A stretch of DNA of 7,005 nucleotides from Candidatus Avipropionibacterium avicola. GTDB lineage: Bacteria > Actinomycetota > Actinomycetes > Propionibacteriales > Propionibacteriaceae. The notes under the pieces were generated by a model, which was not told the origin of the DNA, searched no databases, and worked only from the letters and a program-made list of their open reading frames with translations. Shown here in pieces: positions 1 to 6,049 of the stretch (position 1 is its first letter; every line of letters begins with the position of its first letter). The translations under genes and the position numbers were made by a program. The stretch is taken from contig DVLP01000149.1 in NCBI GenBank assembly GCA_018715445.1, positions 1-7,005 on the forward strand. Direction: 5' to 3'.

Positions 1-1284
1 TGGACCTGCTCGGCGCTGGGGCACAACACGGTTGTCGTCGACTCCGATGACATGGATTCCGGTGGCCGCGACGGCGGCTCGGTGGAGGTGTTCGACCACA
101 GCAACGAGGCGGTCCAGGTGGTCCGGGCCGAGTTCGGGACTGCCTATCCGCAGACGAGTCGCTACCAGCGGGAGACGTGGAGCATCGAGCATCCCGACAC
201 CGATCGTCATGCCGGCTACCTGCTGGACCTGTTCCGGGTGAGTGGTGGTGAGCGCCACGAGTACACCCTCAACGGTGACGCCAACCATGACGCGGAGATG
301 GCCACCACGGCCGAGACCAGTCCGTACGGGGACTACTTGCTGCCGGAGGGGGTCACGGTCACCGAACCCGAGACCGAGATCGACTACGGCGACGCCGAGG
401 GCCACTACTACGGCTACATCTATGTCCGCGACGTGGAACGCGCCGACCTGGGGGACGGCGCGTACGAGCTCTCCCTCAGCACCACCGTCGACGACCAGCC
501 GGGCTCGGGGGCGCATGTGCTGGGGCTGGCCGGCACCGAGACCGAACTGTTCCTCGGCCAGTCACCGTCGGTGCGGGCCACCCGACTGAACGGCTCCGGC
601 AGTGACACCAATGACGAAGCCGAGAAGTACTGGATGCCCAAGCTCGTACTTCGCCGTGAGGGCACGGATCTGGAGTCGTCGTTCGTCACGATGATCGAGC
701 CCCACGGTGCCGACGAGGAGCTGCGGATCGAGGCGATCGAGCTGGTCGAGCACGATGGTGGCGACGACGACCTGGCCGTCCGGGTGACCCACCTCGACGG
801 GACCGTCGACCTGATCCTGTCCTCGGTGAGCGGGGAGGGCACCCTCACCGCCGGCGGCGTGAGTCTCACCGGTCGACTGGGCTTCGTCCGGCTGGTGGAT
901 GACGAGGCGACCCTGCTCCATCTGGTCGGTGGCACCGAGCTCACCGGCGGGGGCAGCACGCTCAGCTCAGACGGACCGGTCACCGGCACCATCACCGGGA
1001 CCCGACGGGTGATCGACCAGGACGAGGTCGACGCCCTGGTCACCACCGGCGAGGTGCCGGACTGGATCGCCGGCCACACCCTGGTGGTGACCCACCCCGA
1101 CGGCAAGACCCATCCGTACCCGGTCAAGCAGGTCTCGACCGACGGCAACTCCACGGTGATCGAGTTGGACGGTGTCGACCCCGGGTTCACCGTCGACGGT
1201 GACCGCTCGGAGATGGTCTACACCCCGTTCACCCGTTGGTCGGGGGAGACCACCTTCCGCGTCGACAACTCCGAGTCCAACTGA
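1..1284 (+). CDS. Heparinase II/III-family polysaccharide lyase, C-terminal part (5' truncated by window)
   Basis: The frame is open from the first base, so the gene begins outside the window; 427 residues are visible. The fragment opens with SALGHNTVVVD (visible residues 4-14), which resembles the His-Asn-Thr-Val strand opening the beta-sandwich domain of the heparinase II/III-like family. Further family-like segments follow: YLLDLFRVSGGERHEY (about residues 74-89) and FVTMIEPHG (about 226-234). Enzymes of this superfamily cleave uronic-acid polysaccharides such as heparin/heparan or alginate by beta-elimination. The N-terminal alpha/alpha toroid with most catalytic residues is outside the window, so substrate cannot be inferred. 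The visible part is strongly acidic and rich in Asp, Glu, Gly and Thr, with a long beta-rich extension to the stop and no C-terminal membrane anchor or sorting signal. The methionine at 52 lies inside the domain and is not the true start. A sugar-type regulator follows 13 nt downstream. Family call fairly sure; activity inferred. Confidence 0.75.
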   Translation, partial: WTCSALGHNTVVVDSDDMDSGGRDGGSVEVFDHSNEAVQVVRAEFGTAYPQTSRYQRETWSIEHPDTDRHAGYLLDLFRVSGGERHEYTLNGDANHDAEMATTAETSPYGDYLLPEGVTVTEPETEIDYGDAEGHYYGYIYVRDVERADLGDGAYELSLSTTVDDQPGSGAHVLGLAGTETELFLGQSPSVRATRLNGSGSDTNDEAEKYWMPKLVLRREGTDLESSFVTMIEPHGADEELRIEAIELVEHDGGDDDLAVRVTHLDGTVDLILSSVSGEGTLTAGGVSLTGRLGFVRLVDDEATLLHLVGGTELTGGGSTLSSDGPVTGTITGTRRVIDQDEVDALVTTGEVPDWIAGHTLVVTHPDGKTHPYPVKQVSTDGNSTVIELDGVDPGFTVDGDRSEMVYTPFTRWSGETTFRVDNSESN

Positions 1285-1297
1285 GTCCACCGACGCG

Positions 1298-2410
1298 ATG
1301 ACCGCGACGCCTCCACCGCCGTCACCTGCCGGACCGCTCACTCGGCAGGTGGCGGCACGGCTGCGCCAACAGGTCCGGGGTGGGAGTTGGCCCCACCTGT
1401 CGCGACTGCCGCCCGATGCCGACCTGGCCCGCCACCTCGGGGTCGGCACCAACACGGTCCGGCGGGCCCTCACCCTGCTGCACACCGAGGGCCTGGTGGA
1501 GCGTCGGCGCGGGTCGGGCACCGTCGTGCTGGGTCAGCCGTCGTCGATCGAGCAGACCGGGCCGAGGGTCGGGGTGCTGGTCCCGTCGCTGACCCGCTAC
1601 TTCCCGCCGCTGGTCCGTGGTGTCCGGGACGTGGTCGAGGCCGGTGGCGGCACGGTCGTGGCCCGTCCCAGTGACCATGGGGCGGCGCAGGAGTCGGCCG
1701 TGCTCGACGACTTCTGCTCGAGTGGGCTGGAGGCGATGGTGGTGGTGCCGTTGACGCCCAGCCTGGCCACGCCCCAGTTCCGTGATCGGCTGGAGTCGCT
1801 GGAGGTGCCGGTCGTGGTGGCCGAACGGCTCCCCCCGGTGAGCGGGGCCGAACGGGGCGACAGCCGGCTGTCCTGTGTGGTCAGTGACGTCCGTCGTGGC
1901 GGTCTGATGGCGGTGCACCATCTGGTGCGCGCCGGTCGGAGCCGGATCGGACTGCTGAGCTCGCGGGACACGGCCACCTCCGAGGACTTCCACAGTGGCT
2001 TCACCCAGGCCGCCCATGATCTGGGGGTCGCCGTCGGTCAGGCCACCCTGCGGTGGCGCTACGACTGGCGCCGACCGCAGCAGATCCGCCGTACGGTCAG
2101 GGGATACGTCTCGACGCTGGTGCAGACCGGCACCGACGCCGTGGTCTGCTTCGACAGCACGGTGGTGTCCGCACTGTTGCGGGAGCTCGAGGCGGCCGGC
2201 TGTCGCGTCCCCGATGACGTCGCGGTGATCACCTATGACGAGGAGGGTGGGCATCCCACTCCGATCCCGGTCACCGCCGTGGTCCCCGACCGCGGTGAGG
2301 TGGGCCGCCTGGCCGCCCACGTGCTGCTGCGCCAGCTCGACCGGGGCATCCAGATCCCCGTCACCCAGACACTGGTCTCCCCGGACCTGGTCCTCGGCGC
2401 CTCCACCTGA
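1298..2410 (+). CDS. GntR-type winged helix fused to LacI-type sugar-binding domain; transcriptional regulator
   Basis: The product is 370 aa. Residues 14-79 form a GntR-family winged helix-turn-helix: LADLARHLGV-like recognition region around residues 42-58 (DLARHLGVGTNTVRRAL) and wing ending EGLVERRRGSGTVV (64-77). From about residue 89 to the end is a periplasmic-binding-protein-like domain of the LacI/GalR type. It starts with PRVGVLVPSL, carries DAVVCFDSTVVSALLRELEAAGCRVPDDVAVITYDE, and ends with the usual PVTQTLVSPDLVL strand. The same domain pairing occurs in the arabinose repressor AraR, so a sugar-responsive repressor is likely; the ligand is unknown. The ATG at 1298 is chosen because it precedes the HTH directly. 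An upstream ATG at 1172 would add 42 Ser/Thr/Pro/Arg-rich residues overlapping the lyase gene. No good Shine-Dalgarno is seen, and the 13-nt gap suggests co-transcription or coupling with the lyase. The turn before the recognition helix (SWPHLSRLPPDADL) departs from the common PG..LPSE form. Confidence 0.85.
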   Translation: MTATPPPPSPAGPLTRQVAARLRQQVRGGSWPHLSRLPPDADLARHLGVGTNTVRRALTLLHTEGLVERRRGSGTVVLGQPSSIEQTGPRVGVLVPSLTRYFPPLVRGVRDVVEAGGGTVVARPSDHGAAQESAVLDDFCSSGLEAMVVVPLTPSLATPQFRDRLESLEVPVVVAERLPPVSGAERGDSRLSCVVSDVRRGGLMAVHHLVRAGRSRIGLLSSRDTATSEDFHSGFTQAAHDLGVAVGQATLRWRYDWRRPQQIRRTVRGYVSTLVQTGTDAVVCFDSTVVSALLRELEAAGCRVPDDVAVITYDEEGGHPTPIPVTAVVPDRGEVGRLAAHVLLRQLDRGIQIPVTQTLVSPDLVLGAST

Positions 2411-2411
2411 G

Positions 2412-2436
2412 CGCGCAGCACGCACGCTGCTGCGCG
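2412..2436 (+). terminator. Perfect 9-bp hairpin right after the regulator stop codon
   Basis: CGCGCAGCA (2412-2420) and TGCTGCGCG (2428-2436) are perfect reverse complements around a 7-nt loop. The stem starts two bases after the regulator's TGA and ends just before the ribosome-binding site of the next gene. There is no T-run after it, so it would be a U-less actinobacterial-type terminator or an attenuating RNA structure in the yqeY leader. A dimeric operator is also possible. Confidence 0.45.
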
Positions 2437-2440
2437 AGGT

Positions 2441-2445
2441 GGGAG
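2441..2445 (+). promoter_or_regulatory. Ribosome-binding site of yqeY-like gene
   Basis: GGGAG lies 9 nt before the ATG at 2455, within the purine-rich stretch AGGTGGGAG. It supports this start and independent translation of the gene. Confidence 0.6.
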
Positions 2446-2454
2446 AATGGGCGC

Positions 2455-2916
2455 ATGCCGACTCTGAAGGAACAGCTCCGCTCCGACATGACCGCTGCGA
2501 TGAAGGCCCGGGACTCCGTCCGTCTGGGCACCTTGCGGATGGTCCTGACCGCCGTGTCCGAGGCCGAGGTCTCCGGCACCGAGTCGCAGGAGCTGACCGA
2601 CCAGCAGGTCCTCGACGTGGTGATCTCCCAGGCGAAGCGACGCCGCGAGTCCGAGCAGGAGTACGTGAAGGCCGGCCGCGAGGACCTCGCCGCCAAGGAG
2701 CGGGCCGAGGCCGAGGTGCTGGCCGACTACCTGCCGCAGCAGTTGAGCTCCAAGGAGATCTCCGACCTGGTCGCCGAGGCGATCGCCAGCAGCGGTGCCG
2801 CCGAGCTCGGGATGCGGGGGATGGGCAAGGTGATGGGTGTGCTGACCCCACAGACCAAGGGGCGTGCCGACGGGGCCGCGGTGGCGGCCGAGGTCAAGCG
2901 GCAGCTGAGCGCCTGA
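2455..2916 (+). CDS. yqeY: GatB/YqeY domain protein
   Basis: A complete 153-aa protein of the usual length for stand-alone YqeY proteins. The N-terminal helical part LKEQLRSDMTAAMKARDSVRLGTLRMVL (from residue 4), the central run QAKRRRESEQEYVKAGREDLAAKERAEAEVLADYLPQQLS, and the C-terminal GMGKVMGVLTPQTKGRADGAAVAAEVKRQL fit the family throughout. The C-terminal half corresponds to the tail domain of the GatB subunit of Asp/Glu-tRNA amidotransferase, which contacts tRNA. Free-standing YqeY has no settled function; a tRNA- or RNA-related cytosolic role is an inference from the fold. There is no signal peptide or membrane segment. The gene is separated from the regulator upstream by a hairpin and converges on the PBP gene. 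From memory, a YqeY gene lies in the wider ponA2 neighbourhood of mycobacteria too, so its presence may reflect old synteny; I am less sure of that than of the family call. Confidence 0.9.
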   Translation: MPTLKEQLRSDMTAAMKARDSVRLGTLRMVLTAVSEAEVSGTESQELTDQQVLDVVISQAKRRRESEQEYVKAGREDLAAKERAEAEVLADYLPQQLSSKEISDLVAEAIASSGAAELGMRGMGKVMGVLTPQTKGRADGAAVAAEVKRQLSA

Positions 2917-2917
2917 G

Positions 2918-2942
2918 GCGAGCCCGCACCGGGCCTGCTCGC
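2918..2942 (+). terminator. Possible short hairpin terminator after yqeY
   Basis: GCGAGC (2918-2923) pairs with GCTCGC (2937-2942). Two further G-C pairs form inside if a 3-nt bulge is allowed. It begins one base after the yqeY stop codon. No T-run follows. It is weaker than the 17-bp hairpin downstream and may be chance in such GC-rich DNA. Confidence 0.3.
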
Positions 2943-2972
2943 AGCAGAGGCCCTCGACGAAGCTCAGAAAGA

Positions 2973-3011
2973 CGAAGGCCCGGCACCTGTGGTCCAGGTG
3001 CCGGGCCTTCG
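2973..3011. terminator. Strong 17-bp hairpin, bidirectional terminator between convergent genes
   Basis: CGAAGGCCCGGCACCTG (2973-2989) and CAGGTGCCGGGCCTTCG (2995-3011) are perfect reverse complements around a 5-nt loop. The hairpin lies between the stop codons of the yqeY-like gene and the PBP gene, which face each other. On the minus strand the stem is followed by a T-rich run (GTCTTTCTGAG, complement of the bases just left of 2973), the form of an intrinsic terminator for the PBP transcript. On the plus strand no T-run follows, so termination of yqeY would be less efficient or of the U-less kind. Confidence 0.85.
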
Positions 3012-3027
3012 GCCGTGACGTCAGCGA

Positions 3028-5490
3028 TCAGCGGGGACGGCGGCCGCCGTTGTCGCCACCGCGGTCGTTGTCGTCCTTCTTGCCGTCGTCCTTCTTGTCG
3101 TCGTCCTTCTTGTCGTCGTCCTTCTTGTCGTCGTCCTTGTCGTCCTTCTTGGGCTCTTCCTTCTTGGGCGCAGGACCGGCCGAGATGTTGATGTAGATGT
3201 CCGAACCCTGGTCGACCTTGCTGCCCGGTCCGGGGCTGATGCCCAGGAAGGTGCCGGCCGGAGCCGAGTTGTAGCTGCGACGGGTGTAGACCATGAACCC
3301 GGCGCCGGTCAGCTTCTCCGTGGCCTGCTGGACGCTGAGGCCCGACACGCTCGGGACCTCGACCTGCTTGGGCTCGGTGATCACCTTCGGAGGCTCGACG
3401 AAGTCGGTCTTGGGTCGACCGTCGAGGGCCGCGGCCATCGCCGGTGTGTAGAGCCGTGCACCGGCGTCGCCGCCGCCGGAGCCCTCCAGGTAGAAGCCCG
3501 TCTTCAGCGTGAGGCCCTTGATGCCGTTGCGCTCGGCCTTGCCGCTCGAGTCCTTCTTGAAGACCGAGGCGGTCTTGTCCTTGGCGATCATGGCGATCCC
3601 GGCCACCTCGGGGGTGTACCCGGCGAACCAGACGGCCTGGTTCTCCTCGGTGGTACCGGTCTTGCCGGCCTGCGGGTAGCCGCCCGGGATGGTGGCTCGG
3701 GAGCCGGTCCCGCTCATCACGCCATGGAGCAGCTTGTTGACGCCGTCGGCGACCTCCTGCTTCATCACGCGCTTGCACTCGCCGTCGGAGACCTTGAGCT
3801 TCTTGCCGTTCGGCTTGGTGATCGAGTCGACGATGTGGGCGTCACAGTGGATGCCGCGGGCGGCGAAGGTGGCGTAGGCCTCAGCCAGCGAGAGCGGCGC
3901 GATCTCCGGGGTGCCCAGCACGAACGACGGCTTGACGCCCCAGTCGTCGAAGCTGTCACCCGGGGTGGTCAGCTCCACCCCGGTCCGCTCGGCGGCCTTG
4001 GCCGTGTTGCAGACACCGGCGCGGTGTTCGAGCTGCACGAAGTAGGTGTTGGTGGACTTGGCAGTGGCCTGCTGCAAGGTCATCGAGGGTGCCCAACCGG
4101 TCGAGTTGGACACCTTCCAACTACCGGTCAGCTTCCGGGGGCCGTCACAGGTCTGCCAGGTGTAACTACCGAAGTCCTTGGTCTGGGGCGCCGGATAACG
4201 CTGGTCCATCGGCACGCCGTTCTCGAGCGCCGCCACCAGGGCGAACGCCTTGAAGGTCGACCCGGCCTGGTAGCCCTCGGCGCCACCCAACGAGGGTGAG
4301 ACCGAGTAGTTCCAGTAGGTCTCGCCCTTCTTGGTGTCATTGCCCATCTCCGGGCGGCTCTGGGCCATGGCCAGGATCAGACCGGTGCCCGGCTCGACGA
4401 TGTTGATCACCGAGATCACCGGGTCGGTCGGGGAGACCACGTTCGAGAGCGCCTTCTGCGCGGCGTCCTGGGTCTTGGTGTCGATCTTGGTCTTGATCGT
4501 CAGCCCGCCGCGGTTCAGCATGTGCTTGCGCTCCTCGACCGTCTTGCCCAGTTCGGGCGACTCGAGGAGGGTGTTCTGCACGTACTGGCACAGGAACGGG
4601 TACTGGCTGCCTTCACAGCCGTTCTTGCTGCGCTGGACCTTCTTCCTGTTGAAGCCGGTCTTCTTGGCCTTGTCGGCCTCCTTCTGGCTGACCAGACCGA
4701 GCTGGGCCATCCGGTTGATCACGGTGTCGCGCCGCTCGAGCGCCAACCGCTCGGCGGTCACCGGGTTCACCTGGTCCGGGTTCTGGACCAGACCGGCCAG
4801 CATCGCGCCCTGGGCGAGGGTCAGCTTCTTCGCCGAGACCCCGAAGTAGGTCTGCGCGGCTGCCTCGACGCCGTACGCACCGTGGCCGTAGTAGGCGATG
4901 TTCAGGTAGCGCTCGAGGATCTCGTCCTTGCTGAGCTTCTGCTCCAGGGCGATCGCGTACCGCAGCTCCTGGATCTTGCGGGCGTACGTGGCCTCCTGGG
5001 CCTGCTGGACACCCTTGATGTCGCCGTTGAGGGCGGCATGCTCGATCCGCACCATCTTCACGTACTGCTGCGTGATCGAGGAACCACCGCCGGACGCGCC
5101 GGAGGCCTCGCGGCGCACCAGCGACTTCAGCGTGGTCATCGGGTCGAAGGCGCCGTGCTCGTAGAACCGGTGGTCCTCGATCGCGATCTGGGCCGCCTGC
5201 ATGATCGGGGCGATGTCCTCGAGCGGGACGTAGGACCGGTTCTCGTCGTAGAAGTAGGTGAGCACCTCCCCGTTGCCGAGCAGAACGGTGCTGCGTTCGG
5301 CCTGGGCAGGGACGTCGAGTTCGACCGGGAGCTGTTCCATCTCGTCGACGGTGGCGCGCCCGGTCGCACTCGCCATACCGGCGAAGGGGACGAAGAGTCC
5401 GGCGATCAACACACCGGAGAGCGCACTGACCGCGACGAACATGAGGGCGGAGTAGAGCACCCCGCCGACACGTTTGGGTGTCACTGGCAT
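3028..5490 (-). CDS. ponA2: Bifunctional class A penicillin-binding protein with PASTA domain (PonA2 type)
   Basis: An 820-aa peptidoglycan synthase acting outside the membrane: it polymerises glycan strands from lipid II and cross-links stem peptides. Residues about 11-36 form a membrane anchor. The GT51 glycosyltransferase has AIEDHRFYEH with likely catalytic Glu105, GGSSITQQYVKM (135-146), RKIQE with the second likely catalytic Glu175, and ERYLNIAYYGHGAYGVEAA. The transpeptidase has the acyl-serine motif STFK (Ser411, Lys414), STN (479-481) and KTGT (610-613). One PASTA domain spans about 710-772, then a tail of Lys/Asp repeats (776-808). All catalytic motifs are intact and the length is close to that of mycobacterial PonA2. 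Six cysteines (292, 301, 448, 494, 549, 572) lie in the outer part. The ATG at 5490 puts a short basic stretch ahead of the anchor; no Shine-Dalgarno is visible, and the -10 spacing suggests a leaderless mRNA. Divergent wbl gene and ArsA-like ATPase nearby match the mycobacterial ponA2 locus. Family certain; ponA2 orthology by context. Confidence 0.95.
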   Translation of the reverse strand: MPVTPKRVGGVLYSALMFVAVSALSGVLIAGLFVPFAGMASATGRATVDEMEQLPVELDVPAQAERSTVLLGNGEVLTYFYDENRSYVPLEDIAPIMQAAQIAIEDHRFYEHGAFDPMTTLKSLVRREASGASGGGSSITQQYVKMVRIEHAALNGDIKGVQQAQEATYARKIQELRYAIALEQKLSKDEILERYLNIAYYGHGAYGVEAAAQTYFGVSAKKLTLAQGAMLAGLVQNPDQVNPVTAERLALERRDTVINRMAQLGLVSQKEADKAKKTGFNRKKVQRSKNGCEGSQYPFLCQYVQNTLLESPELGKTVEERKHMLNRGGLTIKTKIDTKTQDAAQKALSNVVSPTDPVISVINIVEPGTGLILAMAQSRPEMGNDTKKGETYWNYSVSPSLGGAEGYQAGSTFKAFALVAALENGVPMDQRYPAPQTKDFGSYTWQTCDGPRKLTGSWKVSNSTGWAPSMTLQQATAKSTNTYFVQLEHRAGVCNTAKAAERTGVELTTPGDSFDDWGVKPSFVLGTPEIAPLSLAEAYATFAARGIHCDAHIVDSITKPNGKKLKVSDGECKRVMKQEVADGVNKLLHGVMSGTGSRATIPGGYPQAGKTGTTEENQAVWFAGYTPEVAGIAMIAKDKTASVFKKDSSGKAERNGIKGLTLKTGFYLEGSGGGDAGARLYTPAMAAALDGRPKTDFVEPPKVITEPKQVEVPSVSGLSVQQATEKLTGAGFMVYTRRSYNSAPAGTFLGISPGPGSKVDQGSDIYINISAGPAPKKEEPKKDDKDDDKKDDDKKDDDKKDDGKKDDNDRGGDNGGRRPR
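3070..3150 (-). repeat. 15-bp tandem repeat encoding the Lys/Asp tail of the PBP
   Basis: The plus-strand unit GTCGTCCTTCTTGTC occurs in three exact consecutive copies (3085-3129), with a one-mismatch copy before it (3070-3084) and shortened, degenerate units after it. On the coding strand each unit gives five residues of the form DKKDD. The copies are in frame, so gain or loss of units would change only the length of the tail. Confidence 0.9.
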
Positions 5491-5496
5491 GGGGCC

Positions 5497-5502
5497 AATC
5501 TA
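5497..5502 (-). promoter_or_regulatory. Candidate -10 element for a leaderless PBP transcript
   Basis: On the minus strand TAGATT fits the actinobacterial TANNNT -10 form and is followed by only 6 nt (GGCCCC) before the A of the PBP start codon. That spacing would place the transcription start at or next to the ATG, giving a leaderless mRNA, and agrees with the absence of a Shine-Dalgarno. No clear -35 hexamer is found at 16-19 nt upstream. Confidence 0.5.
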
Positions 5503-5505
5503 CGG

Positions 5506-5527
5506 GGTCGACTCAACCGGGTCGACC
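5506..5527. promoter_or_regulatory. Inverted repeat upstream of the PBP promoter, candidate operator
   Basis: GGTCGAC (5506-5512) and GTCGACC (5521-5527) form a perfect 7-bp inverted repeat with an 8-nt spacer. It lies a few bases upstream of the candidate -10 of the PBP gene, where the -35 region should be, so a bound protein would affect that promoter. GTCGAC is itself palindromic and common in GC-rich genomes, so chance is a real alternative. Confidence 0.35.
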
Positions 5528-5591
5528 TCTCGGCCCTGCTCGGCGCACCTGTCGGGCGTGTCCGGCGCCTCTGAACCCGCCCGGAGGAGGG

Positions 5592-5621
5592 TTCACAAGG
5601 GGTTGACCTGTCTCCTAGCAT
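5592..5621 (+). promoter_or_regulatory. Candidate promoter of the wbl gene
   Basis: TTCACA (5592-5597, one mismatch from TTGACA) and TAGCAT (5616-5621, TANNNT form) are separated by 18 nt. Transcription would start near 5628, leaving a leader of about 59 nt before the ATG at 5687. This is the best -35/-10 pair in the divergent intergenic region on this strand. Confidence 0.5.
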
Positions 5622-5645
5622 GGGGCCGCTGCCTGCATGTCCGTC

Positions 5646-5663
5646 CCGACCAGTCCCGGTCGG
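5646..5663 (+). other. Small hairpin in the wbl leader
   Basis: CCGACC (5646-5651) and GGTCGG (5658-5663) form a 6-bp stem with a 6-nt loop in the predicted 5' leader, ending 14 nt before the ribosome-binding site. It could be an RNA hairpin or a protein site; it is short enough to be chance. Confidence 0.3.
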
Positions 5664-5677
5664 TCGGCCTGGTCAAT

Positions 5678-5684
5678 AGGAGGA
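5678..5684 (+). promoter_or_regulatory. Strong ribosome-binding site of the wbl gene
   Basis: AGGAGGA, a near-perfect Shine-Dalgarno, ends 2 nt before the ATG at 5687, with the AGGAGG core 3 nt before it. The short spacing is tight but usable. It decides the start against the open frame that extends upstream to 5474 through the promoter region. Confidence 0.7.
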
Positions 5685-5686
5685 CC

Positions 5687-6049
5687 ATGAGCGCATTGGA
5701 CGTCGACCACTGGTCGACACTGGCCAAGTGCCGCGACACCGAGGACATCCTGTTCTGCGAAGGCGCCGAACAGAAGCGAGCCCGGACCTTCTGCGAGGAC
5801 TGTCCGGTCCGCGCCGAATGCCTGGCCGATGCCCTCGACAACCGGATCGAGTGGGGGATCTGGGGTGGCATGACCGAACGGGAGCGACGCGCCCTGTTGC
5901 GGCGCAACCCCGAGGTCGCCAACTGGTGGGGCCTGCTCTGCGGTGACGATCCGCTCGACATGGGCGTGGTCGCCGAGGCCGCGGCCCCGGTTCAGCGCAC
6001 CGCGCTCGAGTCCGTACGGCTGGTGCCGGTCAGCAGTGCGCCCACCTGA
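5687..6049 (+). CDS. wblA: WhiB-like iron-sulfur regulator, WhiB4/WblA type
   Basis: A 120-aa protein with the Wbl signature: Cys15, then Cys36-x2-Cys39-x5-Cys45, the four ligands expected to bind a [4Fe-4S] cluster, followed by the G[VI]WGG turn (GIWGG, residues 57-61) and the basic ERERRALLRR segment. CPVRAECLADALDN, WGIWGGMTERERRALL and the following NPEVANWW closely resemble WhiB4 of mycobacteria and WblA of Streptomyces. Wbl proteins act in the cytoplasm, usually by binding region 4 of the primary sigma factor; their clusters react with oxygen and nitric oxide. WhiB4 and WblA are linked to oxidative stress and, in Streptomyces, to development. The neighbours support the subgroup: divergent from a PonA2-type PBP and convergent with an ArsA-like ATPase, as at whiB4 in M. 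tuberculosis. Odd points: an additional Cys24 where WhiB4 has Val as I recall it, a first Cys spacing of 20 residues, Cys85, and a tail of about 35 residues that does not look conserved. Confidence 0.92.
   Translation: MSALDVDHWSTLAKCRDTEDILFCEGAEQKRARTFCEDCPVRAECLADALDNRIEWGIWGGMTERERRALLRRNPEVANWWGLLCGDDPLDMGVVAEAAAPVQRTALESVRLVPVSSAPT

Noticed and set aside
420..1190. 256-codon open frame on the minus strand
   Set aside because: It is antisense to the lyase, with Ser/Pro/Arg/Thr-rich low-complexity product and no recognisable fold.
1172..1297. Upstream ATG at 1172 as the start of the GntR-LacI regulator
   Set aside because: It would overlap the lyase coding end by 113 bp and add 42 residues of Ser/Thr/Pro/Arg composition before the winged helix; the ATG at 1298 directly precedes the domain.
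1322..2851. 509-codon open frame on the minus strand
   Set aside because: It is antisense to the regulator and yqeY genes, rich in Arg, Pro, Ser, Gly and His without any domain pattern, and arises from GC-rich codon bias. The plus-strand frames have clear family motifs.
3070..3150. CRISPR-like short repeat array
   Set aside because: The units are 15 bp, without spacers, in frame and coding for Lys/Asp repeats within the PBP.
4522..5574. 350-codon open frame on the plus strand
   Set aside because: It is the complement of the PBP gene, which has intact catalytic motifs in the other strand. The product is a Leu/Val/Gly/Arg-rich shadow and runs through the promoter region.
5603..5621. TTGACC at 5603-5608 as the -35 of the wbl promoter
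   Set aside because: It is only 7 nt from the TAGCAT element, too close for a sigma-70-type promoter; TTCACA at 5592 has an acceptable 18-nt spacing.
5474..5686. Longer N-terminus for the Wbl protein starting at 5474
   Set aside because: It would cross the divergent promoter and ignore the strong AGGAGGA site just before the ATG at 5687. The extra 71 residues look like translated non-coding DNA.
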